From: an uncultured Litoreibacter sp.
Lineage (GTDB): Bacteria; Pseudomonadota; Alphaproteobacteria; Rhodobacterales; Rhodobacteraceae
NCBI RefSeq assembly: GCF_947501785.1
Contig: NZ_CANMXB010000001.1
Coordinates: 930,001 to 994,000 of the forward strand
DNA: 64,000 bases
Reading direction: 5' to 3'
This document shows, piece by piece, positions 48,403 through 57,801 of this stretch. The first letter of the stretch is position 1. Each line of letters opens with the position of its first letter. The notes beneath the pieces are model-generated. The model had not been told where the DNA came from. It worked only from the letters and a program-made list of their open reading frames with translations, and did no database searches. Both the position numbers and the translations under genes were made by a program.

Positions 48403-49012
48403 GCGCGGCTACCACCATGGCAACCTGAAACAGGCTTTGGTTGAGGCGGCACTGACGCTGATCGAAACCAAAGGCCCGTCAGGCTTCACTGTGGCCGAGG
48501 CCGCGAAAGCCGCAGGCGTTACACCAGCCGCCGTCTATCGCCATTTCAATGGCCGCGAGAGCCTGATTGCGGAATGCGCCTTGCAAGGGCACCGCATCTT
48601 CGGCGACCTGATGGAACATGCCTATGCCGGCGGCCACCCCACGGCCTTGGCAGCGTTTGAGGCCACGGGCCGCGCCTATCTGGCCTTTGCACGCAAGTTT
48701 CCCGGCCATTACGTGGCGATGTTTGAAAGCGGGTTGTCGATGCAGGCCAACCCTGACCTCGCCCTTGCCGCAAGCCGCTCGCGCGGCGTGTTGGAAACCG
48801 CGGCCGCCGAGCTGTCCAAACACATTCCCGAGGAAAAGCGGCCACCGGCGTCCATGTTCTCCGCTCATATCTGGGCGTTAAGCCACGGGGTCGTGGAGCT
48901 GTATGCGCGGGGAACCCCCGGCGCAAAAGCCCCCTTCCCGCCGGAGGACTTGTTAGAGACAGGTATCGGAATTTATCTCAGGGGTTTGGGCTTGATCCGC
49001 CCCGATAGCTAA
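48395..49012 (+). CDS. TetR/AcrR-family transcriptional regulator
   Basis: 205 residues. The N-terminal HTH reads [19 protein letters not shown] then [20 protein letters not shown]. The C-terminal part matches the WHG-type TetR ligand domain. It overlaps ppk2 at its start and converges by 4 bp on the ABC ATPase gene. Its target is not evident. Confidence 0.9.
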   Translation: MPKRGYHHGNLKQALVEAALTLIETKGPSGFTVAEAAKAAGVTPAAVYRHFNGRESLIAECALQGHRIFGDLMEHAYAGGHPTALAAFEATGRAYLAFARKFPGHYVAMFESGLSMQANPDLALAASRSRGVLETAAAELSKHIPEEKRPPASMFSAHIWALSHGVVELYARGTPGAKAPFPPEDLLETGIGIYLRGLGLIRPDS

Positions 49013-50097
49013 GCCGCAAAAATAACCAACGAGCCTTCATCCCAAGTGACGCAGGTCCGCGTGCCACGTTCCAGTACCGGGCGTGTCGCAAGGTTTTTCA
49101 TCGAAATGGAGACCGGTTGGGCGGTGCCGTCCAGTTTGACTTCGTAGTAGGTCATGTCGCCGTAATAGCTGAGATCAACGACTTCGCCTTCAACAATGCG
49201 CTGTCCGCGCAATTTGGGGTCCTCATAGACGATCGATAGCGCTTCTGGCCGCAACCCCACCACGGGCGCAAAGGCGCGGGCATTTGCGGGCAGCTGGTCT
49301 GGTGTGATCTCCGCCTCGCCCAGGCCTTCGATGGAAAAGCGAACCGCCTGACCATCCAGATCAATCTGGCGGGCCTCAAGGAAATTCATTACCCCGATAA
49401 ACTCACCTACCCTGCGGGTATTTGGCCGGCGGTACAATTCCTGCGGCGAGGCGACCTGCGCTATCTCGCCCTCGAACATGACGGCAATTCGGTCCGACAT
49501 GATCAACGCCTCTTCCTGATCATGCGTGACCAGAATGAAGGTGATGCCAACCTGGCGTTGCAAGCGCCTCAGCTCCGACTGCATTTGTTCCCGCATCTTT
49601 TTGTCGAGCGCTGAGAGCGGCTCATCCAACAACAACACCTTCGGCTTGAGGATCAACGCGCGCGCCAAAGCGACACGCTGCCGTTGCCCGCCGGACAAGG
49701 CATGCGCGGCCCGTTCTCCGAACCCTGTCAGCCCGACCATCGACAAAGCGTCAGCAACAGCAGCATCAAGCTCAGGTTTTGGTAGCTTCGCCTTTCGCAA
49801 TCCGTAGCCCACGTTCTGTGCCACGCTGAGATGCGGAAAAATGGCGTAGCTTTGGAACACCATGTTGGTCGGGCGCTTATTGGCTGGCACCCCGGCCATG
49901 TTTTGTCCGCCCAGCAGAACCGTCCCACCTGAAACCTCTTCAAATCCAGCTATCACCCGCAACAACGTGGTCTTGCCACAGCCCGAGGGCCCAAGAAGAG
50001 AGAAAAATTCCCCTTCCGCTATTTCGCAGTCAATGCCCTTGAGCGCGTGATAGTCGCCATAGTGCTTTTCGATGCCTTGAAGGGAAATGATGCTCAC
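49009..50097 (-). CDS. potA: ABC transporter ATP-binding protein, spermidine/putrescine type
   Basis: 362 residues. Walker A LLGPSGCGKTTLLRVIAGFE, signature HALSGGQRQRVALARAL, Walker B LLLDEPLSALDKK, and a C-terminal TOBE domain from about residue 260. It powers the PotB/PotC-like permease pair encoded just upstream. Substrate class is inferred from family resemblance only. Confidence 0.92.
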   Translation of the reverse strand: MSIISLQGIEKHYGDYHALKGIDCEIAEGEFFSLLGPSGCGKTTLLRVIAGFEEVSGGTVLLGGQNMAGVPANKRPTNMVFQSYAIFPHLSVAQNVGYGLRKAKLPKPELDAAVADALSMVGLTGFGERAAHALSGGQRQRVALARALILKPKVLLLDEPLSALDKKMREQMQSELRRLQRQVGITFILVTHDQEEALIMSDRIAVMFEGEIAQVASPQELYRRPNTRRVGEFIGVMNFLEARQIDLDGQAVRFSIEGLGEAEITPDQLPANARAFAPVVGLRPEALSIVYEDPKLRGQRIVEGEVVDLSYYGDMTYYEVKLDGTAQPVSISMKNLATRPVLERGTRTCVTWDEGSLVIFAA

Positions 50098-50903
50098 AAG
50101 AAGCCCCCGCTGTCTTTGCCGCCAACCCGCGCCACGCCGCGACGCCGGTAAAACTCTGCCACGCTCAGGATGATGAGCGAGGCCAGAAGCATCAGCGTAC
50201 CCAACGCCATAACGGCCGGAATTTTGGTCGGGAAGCGCAGTTGCGACCAGATGTAGACCGGCAAGGTCGGCTCCGCCCCGGTTAGGAAGAAGGCGATGAT
50301 GAACTCGTCAAGCGAGATGGTGAAACAGATCAAAAACGACGCCACAATGCCGGGAGAGACGAGCGGTAGAATTACGTTTTTGAAGGCCTCCCAACGCGTT
50401 TCACCCAGATCTACAGCGGCCTCTTCCAGAGATTGATCCAGCCCCTGGAAGGCCGAGGTGAGGATTGCAATCGCGAATGGTGTGCAGATCAGAGTGTGGC
50501 CCGCAATCACCGTCCACGCCGACAATGGCAGTCCGAACACCTGCACCACCACCACCAGCAAGGACACAGCAACTATGATTTCGGGCAGCACCAGCGGCAC
50601 CATAATGGCCCCCATGATCGGCGCCTTGAACGGGAACTTGAACCGGGTGGAGGCCCGCGCCGCGCAAATGCCCAAAACCACGGACAATGTCGCCGTGGTC
50701 AGCGCAATGACGATCGAATTGAGCAACGCGCCGTGTAGCGCCTCAATCCCTGTCAGCTGCACGAACCACTGCGTGGTGAAGCCCTTCAGCGGGAACGCCA
50801 TTACGGTGCCGGAGTTGAACGCAAACATCGGCAGCAAGATCACCGGCAGGTACAAAAAGATCAGGTAAGTGATCGCGTATATGCGCAGCCAGCCGCCCTT
50901 CAT
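50094..50903 (-). CDS. potC: ABC transporter permease, PotC type
   Basis: 269 residues from the ATG at 50903, six membrane helices. The EAA motif region reads EEAAVDLGETRWEAFKNVIL with PLVSPGIVASF. It overlaps potB upstream and potA downstream by 4 bp each. The longer upstream start was rejected because it extends into potB. Confidence 0.9.
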   Translation of the reverse strand: MKGGWLRIYAITYLIFLYLPVILLPMFAFNSGTVMAFPLKGFTTQWFVQLTGIEALHGALLNSIVIALTTATLSVVLGICAARASTRFKFPFKAPIMGAIMVPLVLPEIIVAVSLLVVVVQVFGLPLSAWTVIAGHTLICTPFAIAILTSAFQGLDQSLEEAAVDLGETRWEAFKNVILPLVSPGIVASFLICFTISLDEFIIAFFLTGAEPTLPVYIWSQLRFPTKIPAVMALGTLMLLASLIILSVAEFYRRRGVARVGGKDSGGFL

Positions 50904-51721
50904 CGCAGGTACTTTCGGTTTAAGAAGACGAAGATCAGCGAAATGGCCGTGACCGCGCACATGGCCAACACCGCCAGCGTCGCCCCCATGGGCGCGTTGT
51001 TGAGCTTCAGGAACTGGGTCTGGATCATGTTTGCGATCATCAAACCATTGGGCCCGCCGACCAGGCGCGGCGTCACGTAATCCCCGATGATCGGGATGAA
51101 GACGATCAAGGTTGCGGCGATAACACCGGGCATAGCCAATGGCAGGGTCACCCGAAAAAACGTCCTCATCCGGCTTTCGCCCAGATCGCGCGACGCCTCT
51201 AACAGCGAGCGGTCGATCTTCTCGAGCGCGACGTAGATCGGCAAGATGGTAAAGGGCGCAAACGCATGGGCCGCCGTGATGACTACGGCATTGGCGTTAT
51301 AAAGCAGAAAGGTAATCGGCTCGTCGATCAGCCCAAGCGACAGAAGCCCAGAGTTAAGGACCCCATTGAACCCCAAAATCACCTTCCACAGAAACACCCG
51401 CAGCAAGTAGCTGGTCCAGAACGGAATGGTGATCAGGAAAATCCATAGCGCCTTGCGTGACGGATCGACATAAAAAGAGACGAAATAGGCCAGCGGGAAA
51501 GCGAGCAAGACCGTTACGACCGTCACGACGCCCGAGATGATGAGCGAGCGCACCATCAGCGTGCGGTATATTGGGTCGGTGAACGCCTCGCGGTAGTTGT
51601 TCAACGTCAGGGTGCGGTCGATGGTTAGAAAGTCTTGTGTCCAAAAGCTGAAGGTCAGCACCGCCGCCAAAGGTGCGGCTAACAGCAACAGCACATAGAC
51701 CGCCGTGGGCGAGATCAGCAA
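50900..51721 (-). CDS. potB: ABC transporter permease, PotB type (start uncertain)
   Basis: 273 residues from a TTG at 51721. Six membrane helices, with the EAA motif LLEASRDLGESRMRTFFRVT. The open frame continues upstream for about 15 codons (reading ATSLDTEAKRGL) with no ATG; an ATA stands where a start would be expected. The start may be this TTG, or the original start may be mutated. It is the first gene of the unit, and no periplasmic binding protein gene precedes it. Confidence 0.85.
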   Translation of the reverse strand: MLISPTAVYVLLLLAAPLAAVLTFSFWTQDFLTIDRTLTLNNYREAFTDPIYRTLMVRSLIISGVVTVVTVLLAFPLAYFVSFYVDPSRKALWIFLITIPFWTSYLLRVFLWKVILGFNGVLNSGLLSLGLIDEPITFLLYNANAVVITAAHAFAPFTILPIYVALEKIDRSLLEASRDLGESRMRTFFRVTLPLAMPGVIAATLIVFIPIIGDYVTPRLVGGPNGLMIANMIQTQFLKLNNAPMGATLAVLAMCAVTAISLIFVFLNRKYLR

Positions 51722-51765
51722 AAGCCCTCGTTTGGCTTCGGTATCAAGTGAGGTGGCTATGACGA

Positions 51766-51794
51766 AAAATCCCCGGGCATCGTACCCGGGGATC
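51766..51794 (-). terminator. Rho-independent terminator between ssb and potB
   Basis: ATCCCCGGG and CCCGGGGAT form a 9-bp stem with a 7-nt loop, followed on the minus strand by five U residues counting the last stem base. It lies 45 bp after the ssb stop and 45 bp before the potB frame. Confidence 0.8.
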
Positions 51795-51838
51795 AGTTTG
51801 AAACGATTAGCTTTTCAGAGCAAGCCCCGGTCGTGAGC

Positions 51839-52342
51839 CTAGAACGGGATCTCGTCGTCCAAATCACTGCTGGATCCGCCGCTTTGTTGGCCGCCGCCGT
51901 AGCTGCCACCCCCGCCGCCCATCGGGTCGTCGCTGTAGCCGCCGCTTTGGCCGCCACCACCGTAGCTGCCGCCGCCTCCGCCGCTGTCACCACGCCCGTC
52001 CAGCATGGTCAAGGTCGAGGTATAGGGCCGCAGCACAACCTCGGTCGAATACCGGTCCGCGCCGCTTTGGTCCTGCCATTTGCGGGTTTCCAGCTGGCCT
52101 TCCAGATACACTTTCGAGCCCTTCTTGAGGTATTGCTCGGCCACACGCGCCAGCGGCTCAGAGAAAATGGCGACTGAGTGCCATTCTGTGCGCTCACGGC
52201 GTTCGCCAGAATTTTTGTCTTTCCAGGTCTCCGATGTCGCGATGCGCAGGTTGCACACTTTGCCACCGTTCTGGAACGTGCGCACCTCGGGGTCGCGCCC
52301 CAGATTGCCGATAAGAATTACTTTGTTGACCGAACCAGCCAT
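51839..52342 (-). CDS. ssb: Single-stranded DNA-binding protein
   Basis: 167 residues. OB-fold N-terminus ([35 protein letters not shown]), a Gly/Ser-rich linker (about 115-158), and the acidic tip DLDDEIPF that recruits repair and replication partners. No LexA box is seen upstream. Confidence 0.98.
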   Translation of the reverse strand: MAGSVNKVILIGNLGRDPEVRTFQNGGKVCNLRIATSETWKDKNSGERRERTEWHSVAIFSEPLARVAEQYLKKGSKVYLEGQLETRKWQDQSGADRYSTEVVLRPYTSTLTMLDGRGDSGGGGGSYGGGGQSGGYSDDPMGGGGGSYGGGQQSGGSSSDLDDEIPF

Positions 52343-52497
52343 GGCAGGCGTTCTCCCCGATTCTGAATTTCCAGCGACCCTACCTCACCTACAGATGGTT
52401 AATAAACAGCGAATTCCCGCCCAAGACACACAAGGTCTGGTCCATCGGCCAAAATCGGCTATAGTCCCGCGCAAGGATAAACGGGTGGTTGAGCAGT

Positions 52498-53100
52498 ATG
52501 CGGTTATTACTAAGTGTCGTGCTGGCATTGGGGCTGATAGGCCCTCAAGCAGGCTTCGCCGACGGCGTGTCCGTGACCGGCTCCAGCTCCTCTCGTGAGC
52601 GCATCTTCAAATCGCAAGCCCGCCTGCTCGATGGGCGCCTGTCCAAGCAATATAAAGGCTCAGTCAGATATCAGCCGGGCAAGCCAAAACTTGCGTCGGT
52701 CCGCGCCACAACGATCCCGACATACCGCGGCAAATATCGTGGGCAATACCTGAATGCAGCCAAAGCCGCCGCACGCAAGCACGGCATCCCCGAAAACCTG
52801 TTCTTGCGGCTCGTGCAGCAAGAAAGCGGGTTCAACCCCAATGCACGGTCCCACAAGGGGGCTATCGGTCTGGCTCAGCTCATGCCCGGCACAGCTCGCG
52901 TGCTGCGCGTCAACCCGCATGACCCGAAACAAAATCTTGAAGGCGGCGCGCGCTACCTGCGGCAGATGTACAAAAAATTCGGCAGCTGGCGGCTGGCCCT
53001 TGCGGCCTATAATGCGGGCCCCGGTGCGGTTGAAAAATACAACGGCATCCCGCCCTACCGCGAGACAAAGAACTACGTCCGAAAAATTCTCGGCAGCTAA
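52498..53100 (+). CDS. Lytic transglycosylase (SLT domain)
   Basis: 200 residues from the ATG at 52498. Signal peptide about residues 1-20 ([19 protein letters not shown]). The SLT domain begins near residue 90; catalytic Glu is in [13 protein letters not shown], followed by [14 protein letters not shown] and [13 protein letters not shown]. It cleaves peptidoglycan in the periplasm. A TTG three codons earlier is possible. Confidence 0.94.
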   Translation: MRLLLSVVLALGLIGPQAGFADGVSVTGSSSSRERIFKSQARLLDGRLSKQYKGSVRYQPGKPKLASVRATTIPTYRGKYRGQYLNAAKAAARKHGIPENLFLRLVQQESGFNPNARSHKGAIGLAQLMPGTARVLRVNPHDPKQNLEGGARYLRQMYKKFGSWRLALAAYNAGPGAVEKYNGIPPYRETKNYVRKILGS

Positions 53101-53145
53101 GCCTCCATCATTGCTCCAAAAATACTCAAAGCCCCGCAGGGCCGT

Positions 53146-53931
53146 CTAGCTGTCCCAATTCGGCGGGCGCTTCTCCAGAAATGCGGCAATCCCTTCCTCC
53201 GTATCGGCCACGCCCATATTCTCGACCATCACGTCGCCTGTGAAGGCATAGGCTTCTGACAACCCCATCTCCAACTGCTGATAAAACGCGCGCTTGCCGA
53301 TCCGAACCGCCGCTCCCAGCTTGGAAGCCACGAGGTTTGCCAGCTCCGCCGTCTCCGCCTCCAGATCATGCGCCACGCGGTTGATCAGCCCCAGCTCGCG
53401 GGCGCGTGAGGCCTCGACAAATTCGCCGGTGACCAACATCTCAAACGCCTGCTTCGCCGCGATGTTGCGCGACAACGCCACCATTGGCGTGGAGCAGAAC
53501 AGCCCTATGTTGACCCCGTTCACCCCAAAGCGCGTGCCCTCTTCGGCCACGGCAAGATCGCAGGACGCCACCAGTTGGCAGCCCGCCGCCGTGGCAATTC
53601 CATGGACCGAGGCCACCACAGGTTGCGGCATCCGCTTGATCGTCATCATCATCGCCGCGCATCGGTCGAACAGGTCTTTGAACGCAGCGGTGCCGCCATC
53701 CTCCGACTGGCGCGCGGCGGTCATCTGCTTCAGGTCATGGCCCGCGCAAAACGCCTTGCCTGCGCCGCGCAACACAACGGCCTTCACCGCGCCATCTTCC
53801 GCAATCGCGTCAAACGCGCCTTGCAAAGCGGCCAACATCTCGTCCGACAAGGCGTTCAGCTTCGACGGGTTGTTCATCGTCAACCATGCAACCGCGCCTC
53901 GATCTTCGCGCAACAGTAAGTCGTCACTCAT
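53146..53931 (-). CDS. Enoyl-CoA hydratase/isomerase family protein
   Basis: 261 residues, crotonase fold. KAFCAGHDLKQM gives the first oxyanion-hole block and VHGIATAAGCQLVASCDLAV the second. Asp in CDLAVAEE is present, but the usual catalytic Glu of GGG[xx]E is replaced (FGVNGVNIGLFCSTPM), so hydratase activity is uncertain. Closest by memory to the ECHDC3-like group. Confidence 0.88.
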   Translation of the reverse strand: MSDDLLLREDRGAVAWLTMNNPSKLNALSDEMLAALQGAFDAIAEDGAVKAVVLRGAGKAFCAGHDLKQMTAARQSEDGGTAAFKDLFDRCAAMMMTIKRMPQPVVASVHGIATAAGCQLVASCDLAVAEEGTRFGVNGVNIGLFCSTPMVALSRNIAAKQAFEMLVTGEFVEASRARELGLINRVAHDLEAETAELANLVASKLGAAVRIGKRAFYQQLEMGLSEAYAFTGDVMVENMGVADTEEGIAAFLEKRPPNWDS

Positions 53932-53989
53932 CTTGCATCATCCCATTCCTTTGCGCCAAGCTAACCCCACAAAGTGACCAGAGGGAAGC

Positions 53990-54409
53990 ATGGACCTTAA
54001 AATGACTGCAGAGGACCTCGCAGAGTTCCTCAAACGCGACTTCACGCAGGTCGCCGATGATTTCGAGTTTGTCGAGGTCACTCCCACCCATGTCACCATG
54101 GCGCTTGCAGCCGAGGACAAGCACCTGCGCCCCGGCGGCACTGTGTCCGGCCCGGCCATGTTCGCACTGGCCGATGTCTGCGCCTATTTTTGTATCCTGT
54201 CCAAACTTGGCCCCGTGGCTTTGGCGGTGACCACCAATTGCTCCATCGACTTCATGCGCAAACCGCCCCCCGGCCGCTTGCTTTGCAAAATGGAGCTATT
54301 GAAACTCGGCCGCGTGCTGGCCGTCACCGAAGGGCGGCTTTATTCCGAAGCTGCACCCGACAAACCCGTCGCTCGCGCCTCGTTGACCTATTCCATTCCG
54401 CCGTCGTGA
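53990..54409 (+). CDS. PaaI-family hotdog thioesterase
   Basis: 139 residues. The hotdog signature HLRPGGTVSGPAMFALADV includes the conserved Gly and Asp of the PaaI/YigI active site; TTNCSIDFMRKPPPG is the central strand. It probably hydrolyses an acyl-CoA. Divergent from the crotonase-fold gene, so the two may act on related acyl-CoAs. Ends with a GTGA overlap. Confidence 0.88.
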   Translation: MDLKMTAEDLAEFLKRDFTQVADDFEFVEVTPTHVTMALAAEDKHLRPGGTVSGPAMFALADVCAYFCILSKLGPVALAVTTNCSIDFMRKPPPGRLLCKMELLKLGRVLAVTEGRLYSEAAPDKPVARASLTYSIPPS

Positions 54410-54723
54410 CACGCCCAACACCCATAGAGACGCTAATCCTGATTTCCCCGATTGTCTGGGGGCTAGCCTTCGTGGGCGCAGTGAAACTGGGCCAGGAGCT
54501 GTTTCTCGCAGGCATGGCGGACCCATTGGTCGCAGTGCTGATGGAGATTTTCACATTCTTTGTCGGGATGCTGCTGGCACTCGGACAATTCGGGATGGTG
54601 GTGCGCTATCTGGTTAGGAAACGTTGGCTAATCGCATTGGCGTCGCTGGCCATCCCACCTGCGTGGTTCGCGCTGATCGCGTGGGGTATCTCTATGGGCG
54701 CTGCCATCGTCTATTCCACATAA
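54406..54723 (+). CDS. Small multi-pass membrane protein
   Basis: 105 residues from a GTG overlapping the thioesterase stop. Three hydrophobic segments (about 10-28, 38-60, 73-100) separated by short charged loops such as VRYLVRKRW. I do not recognise the family. Translational coupling suggests a link to the thioesterase. Confidence 0.6.
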   Translation: MTRPTPIETLILISPIVWGLAFVGAVKLGQELFLAGMADPLVAVLMEIFTFFVGMLLALGQFGMVVRYLVRKRWLIALASLAIPPAWFALIAWGISMGAAIVYST

Positions 54724-54728
54724 ACCGC

Positions 54729-54755
54729 AAAAAAGGCCGGGCCCTTGAGCCCGGC
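54729..54755 (-). terminator. Rho-independent terminator of the DUF1127 gene
   Basis: GCCGGGC and GCCCGGC (7-bp stem, 6-nt loop) are followed on the minus strand by CC and six U residues. It lies about 50 bp past the DUF1127 stop. Confidence 0.82.
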
Positions 54756-54804
54756 AAGTTGTGGGTCGCGCCAACGGGGAAGAAAGCGAGACCCTCAGGA
54801 AGCA

Positions 54805-55038
54805 CTATGAGAACCAGAATCCGCGCTTGGCCTCGGTCAACGCTTGGGCGCGCGTCAGGCCCACGTCATGCAGCTGGTCGGGGGTTAGCTGCTTCAACGT
54901 CTGTCGGCTGCGGTAGGCCTCGTCCCAAGTCGTCAACACAACGGCCACCTTGACGGCCACGCGGGCTGCTGGCGCCAAAACGGGGCGGGCAGACAATGCG
55001 GTCAGGTCAACGGAGAGCGGTTGAGTGATCAATGACAT
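54805..55038 (-). CDS. DUF1127 domain protein
   Basis: 77 residues from the ATG at 55038; a longer frame reaching across the MocR promoter was rejected. The C-terminal half carries the DUF1127 pattern TLKQLTPDQLHDVGLTRAQA followed by LTEAKRGFWF. DUF1127 proteins are small, Arg-rich or amphipathic, and tied to stress, RNA turnover and phosphate or nutrient responses in alphaproteobacteria. It diverges from a MocR regulator across an operator-like region. Confidence 0.85.
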   Translation of the reverse strand: MSLITQPLSVDLTALSARPVLAPAARVAVKVAVVLTTWDEAYRSRQTLKQLTPDQLHDVGLTRAQALTEAKRGFWFS

Positions 55039-55059
55039 GGGACAATCCTCCAAATTTGT

Positions 55060-55146
55060 ATTGATACAATGTAGCATGATTGCTACAGATGCATTGATAC
55101 AAAGTGAAATTGTGTGAGTCGAGCGATACATTGTTATGAATACAAT
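55060..55146. promoter_or_regulatory. Repeated ATTGATACAA boxes between DUF1127 and MocR genes
   Basis: ATTGATACAA occurs identically at 55060-55069 and 55093-55102, 33 bp apart (about three helical turns). GATACA recurs at 55125 and ATACAAT at 55140, overlapping the MocR start. TTGTAT-TG-ATACAA at 55056-55069 is also palindromic, and GTAGC/GCTAC at 55071-55086 forms another inverted repeat. MocR regulators usually bind such spaced direct repeats. Confidence 0.6.
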
Positions 55147-56557
55147 ATGGTTTCCCGATCTGGCCGCCGCGACCGGCCCCAAATACCAAACCCTGACCGA
55201 TGCAATCCGCAACGCGGTGCTGAAAGGCGATCTGCGCAAGGGCGAAAAGCTGCCGCCCGTGCGCGAGGTCGCATATCAGTTGTCCGTCACACCGGGAACC
55301 GTCGCGCGCGCCTATTCACTACTTGTCGATGCCGGAACCTTGGAGGCCGTGGTGGGACGTGGCACTTTCGTTGCCGATGGTTCCGCAGACAGCCAAGATG
55401 CGCCACTGACGGGAAACGCCATTGAAGTCGATGTTATCCCTCACAATTCCGACTCAAACAGCTACGCAGTCAATATGCTGTCCCCGCACCTTCCAAGCCG
55501 CGGACAGTCACGCCTCATTAGATCGCTTTTTGCCGAGATCGCGCAGGATCCGCCATCGGGCATGATGCATTATCCGAGCCGCGCAGGGTCCTTGCCCGCG
55601 CGCGAGGCGACGGCAACATGGCTCTCACAAGCGCCGATTGGTCCCGTCAGCGCACAAGATGTGGTGCTTGCAAATGGCGGCCAAAACGCAATCCTGCTGG
55701 TGTTCCAAGCGCTTTTGCGCGGTCGCAAGCCTACCATATTGGTCGAAGAGCTGGCCTATCCCGGCTTCCGGCGCGCGGCTGAGCTGCTTCGGGCGGACAT
55801 TGTACCAATCAAAATGGACGAGGACGGGCTGATCCCAGAAGCCCTGGAAACCGCCGCCCGCAATCATGGCGCTCAAATTCTCTGCACGTCGCCGGAGGTC
55901 CACAATCCGACCTGCGCCTTTACCCCTGAAGAACGTCGTGACCAGATCGTGCGGGTCTGCCGCAAGCTCGATATCGAAATTCTCGAAGACGACTGCTACC
56001 GGATGAGCGCGGCGCAGTCGCCCTCCTACCGGATGTTGGCACCTGAACGCACATGGTTCGTCTCCTCCATCTCCAAAACGCTGACCCCAGCTCTTCGCTT
56101 GGGATTTGTTGCGACCCCGCCCGACAAGGCCTCCTACCTTCGCCGCGCGGCGGAGCATTCCTTCTTCGGCGTCGCCACCCCTTTGACGGACCTATGCGCT
56201 AAGTTGTTGACCCACCCGCAATTGCCCGAGATCACCGAACACGTCCGCGAAACCACAAACAGCTACGTGCAAGCGGCGGTGAACATCCTTGGCGGCTATG
56301 ACCTGAAGTGGCGCCATGACGTGTTGTTCATGTGGCTCACCCTGCCCGAGGGCTGGCGCGCAAGTGCGTTCTGTCAGGCGGCGGAGGCGAAAGAAGTGCA
56401 AATTCGATCTGCTGAGGATTATCAAGCCCGCTCAGCCCCCGCCTGCCACGCAGTGCGGTTCGCGGTGAATGCAGGGGTCAGCCTGGAAAGCTACGAGAAC
56501 GCCATTGCCCGGCTGCGCGACCTGTTGGACAATCCGCCCGAGCAAATTGGCGTCTAA
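55136..56557 (+). CDS. MocR/GntR-family regulator with aminotransferase domain
   Basis: 473 residues. N-terminal GntR winged helix (LTDAIRNAVLKGDLRKGEKL, PPVREVAYQLSVTPGTVARA), linker, then a fold-type I aminotransferase domain from about residue 130. The PLP Lys is expected in SSISKTLTPALRLGF. ILEDDCYRMS holds the Asp that pairs with the PLP nitrogen. Such proteins sense an amine or PLP state to switch transcription. The first codons lie in the operator repeats, so it may repress itself. Confidence 0.93.
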   Translation: MNTIWFPDLAAATGPKYQTLTDAIRNAVLKGDLRKGEKLPPVREVAYQLSVTPGTVARAYSLLVDAGTLEAVVGRGTFVADGSADSQDAPLTGNAIEVDVIPHNSDSNSYAVNMLSPHLPSRGQSRLIRSLFAEIAQDPPSGMMHYPSRAGSLPAREATATWLSQAPIGPVSAQDVVLANGGQNAILLVFQALLRGRKPTILVEELAYPGFRRAAELLRADIVPIKMDEDGLIPEALETAARNHGAQILCTSPEVHNPTCAFTPEERRDQIVRVCRKLDIEILEDDCYRMSAAQSPSYRMLAPERTWFVSSISKTLTPALRLGFVATPPDKASYLRRAAEHSFFGVATPLTDLCAKLLTHPQLPEITEHVRETTNSYVQAAVNILGGYDLKWRHDVLFMWLTLPEGWRASAFCQAAEAKEVQIRSAEDYQARSAPACHAVRFAVNAGVSLESYENAIARLRDLLDNPPEQIGV

Positions 56558-56625
56558 ATATGGGGTAACTAAATACCTTATTTACAAGCCATTGTTTTGC
56601 AAAGCATAAAACGCGAAAACATGCG

Positions 56626-56653
56626 TTGACTACGCCACCAATTCCCTTAGAAC
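56626..56653 (+). promoter_or_regulatory. Candidate promoter of the rplM-rpsI operon
   Basis: TTGACT (56626-56631) and TAGAAC (56648-56653), spacer 16 bp. The 5' leader then contains GGGGCA-CC-TGCCCC (56669-56682), a compact hairpin that might serve translational control by a ribosomal protein. Confidence 0.4.
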
Positions 56654-56706
56654 ACCCCAATCCCAAGGGGCACCTGCCCCATGGCACAAGTTTCTGAGGA
56701 AGAACC

Positions 56707-57168
56707 ATGAAAACCTTTACCGCTACACCTAGCGATATCGACAAGAAATGGATCCTGATCGACGCTGAAGGCGTTGTTCTGGGCCGCCTCGCGTCGATCG
56801 TGGCTATGCGCCTGCGTGGCAAGCATAAGCCCTCCTTCACGCCGCACATGGACATGGGCGACAACGTGATCATCATCAACGCTGACAAAATCCAGATGAC
56901 CGGCAAGAAGCGCGAAGAAAACTTCTACTGGCACACCGGCCACCCCGGCGGGATCAAGTCGCGCACCAAGCAGCAAATTCTGGAAGGCAAACACCCAGAG
57001 CGCGTTGTTGTGAACGCAGTCAAACGCATGCTGCCCGGCGGCGTGCTGTCGCGTCAGCAAATGACCAACCTGCGTGTCTACGCATCGGCTGATCACCCGC
57101 ATGAAGCACAATCTCCTGAGGTTCTGGACGTTAAAGCCATGAACCCGAAAAACACGCGGAGCGCATAG
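56707..57168 (+). CDS. rplM: 50S ribosomal protein L13
   Basis: 153 residues. [20 protein letters not shown] and [19 protein letters not shown] are L13 signatures. GAGGAAG precedes the ATG. It is followed 2 bp later by rpsI, the universal bacterial pair. Confidence 0.99.
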   Translation: MKTFTATPSDIDKKWILIDAEGVVLGRLASIVAMRLRGKHKPSFTPHMDMGDNVIIINADKIQMTGKKREENFYWHTGHPGGIKSRTKQQILEGKHPERVVVNAVKRMLPGGVLSRQQMTNLRVYASADHPHEAQSPEVLDVKAMNPKNTRSA

Positions 57169-57170
57169 AC

Positions 57171-57680
57171 ATGGCTGACGAAGTAAAAACACTCGACGAC
57201 CTGAATGAGGTTGTGGACGCCGGTGCACTGGCTGAAAACACTGCCGCTGAAGCCGTGTCCGCCGCCATCACGCGCGAGCCTGTCCGTGACGAGCTGGGCC
57301 GCTCCTATGCGACCGGCAAGCGTAAAGACGCGGTCGCCCGCGTTTGGATCAAGCCGGGCTCCGGCAAGGTCACCGTGAATGGCAAAGAGCAGAACACCTA
57401 TTTTGCCCGCCCCGTGCTGCAAATGATCCTGCGCCAGCCTTTCACCGTGTCCGGCACCGAAGATCAGTTCGACGTGCAAGCGACCGTCAAAGGCGGCGGC
57501 CTGTCCGGTCAAGCGGGCGCGGTCAAGCACGGCATCTCGAAAGCGCTGCAGCTTTATGATCCCTCCCTGCGCGGCGCTTTGAAAGCCGCAGGCTTCCTGA
57601 CCCGCGACAGCCGTGTGGTTGAGCGGAAGAAATACGGTAAAGCCAAAGCGCGTAAGAGCTTCCAGTTCTCGAAGCGTTAA
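57171..57680 (+). CDS. rpsI: 30S ribosomal protein S9
   Basis: 169 residues. The core starts [20 protein letters not shown] and ends in the conserved RKSFQFSKR tail that reaches the P-site tRNA. An acidic N-terminal extension of about 40 residues precedes the core, as is usual in alphaproteobacteria. Confidence 0.99.
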   Translation: MADEVKTLDDLNEVVDAGALAENTAAEAVSAAITREPVRDELGRSYATGKRKDAVARVWIKPGSGKVTVNGKEQNTYFARPVLQMILRQPFTVSGTEDQFDVQATVKGGGLSGQAGAVKHGISKALQLYDPSLRGALKAAGFLTRDSRVVERKKYGKAKARKSFQFSKR

Positions 57681-57704
57681 GCTGCACAAAACGACATTGC
57701 GAGA

Positions 57705-57729
57705 GGCCGCCCTTTGGGGCGGCCTTTTT
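57705..57729 (+). terminator. Rho-independent terminator of rplM-rpsI
   Basis: GGCCGCCC-TTTG-GGGCGGCC followed by TTTTT; 8-bp GC stem 24 bp after the rpsI stop. Confidence 0.92.
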
Positions 57730-57801
57730 CGTGGCCTCCCCAAAAGTGGCAGTCTGTGTTACCCTGCCCGCATTTAAGAGATGTATTTATGGGAGTCTGA
57801 C

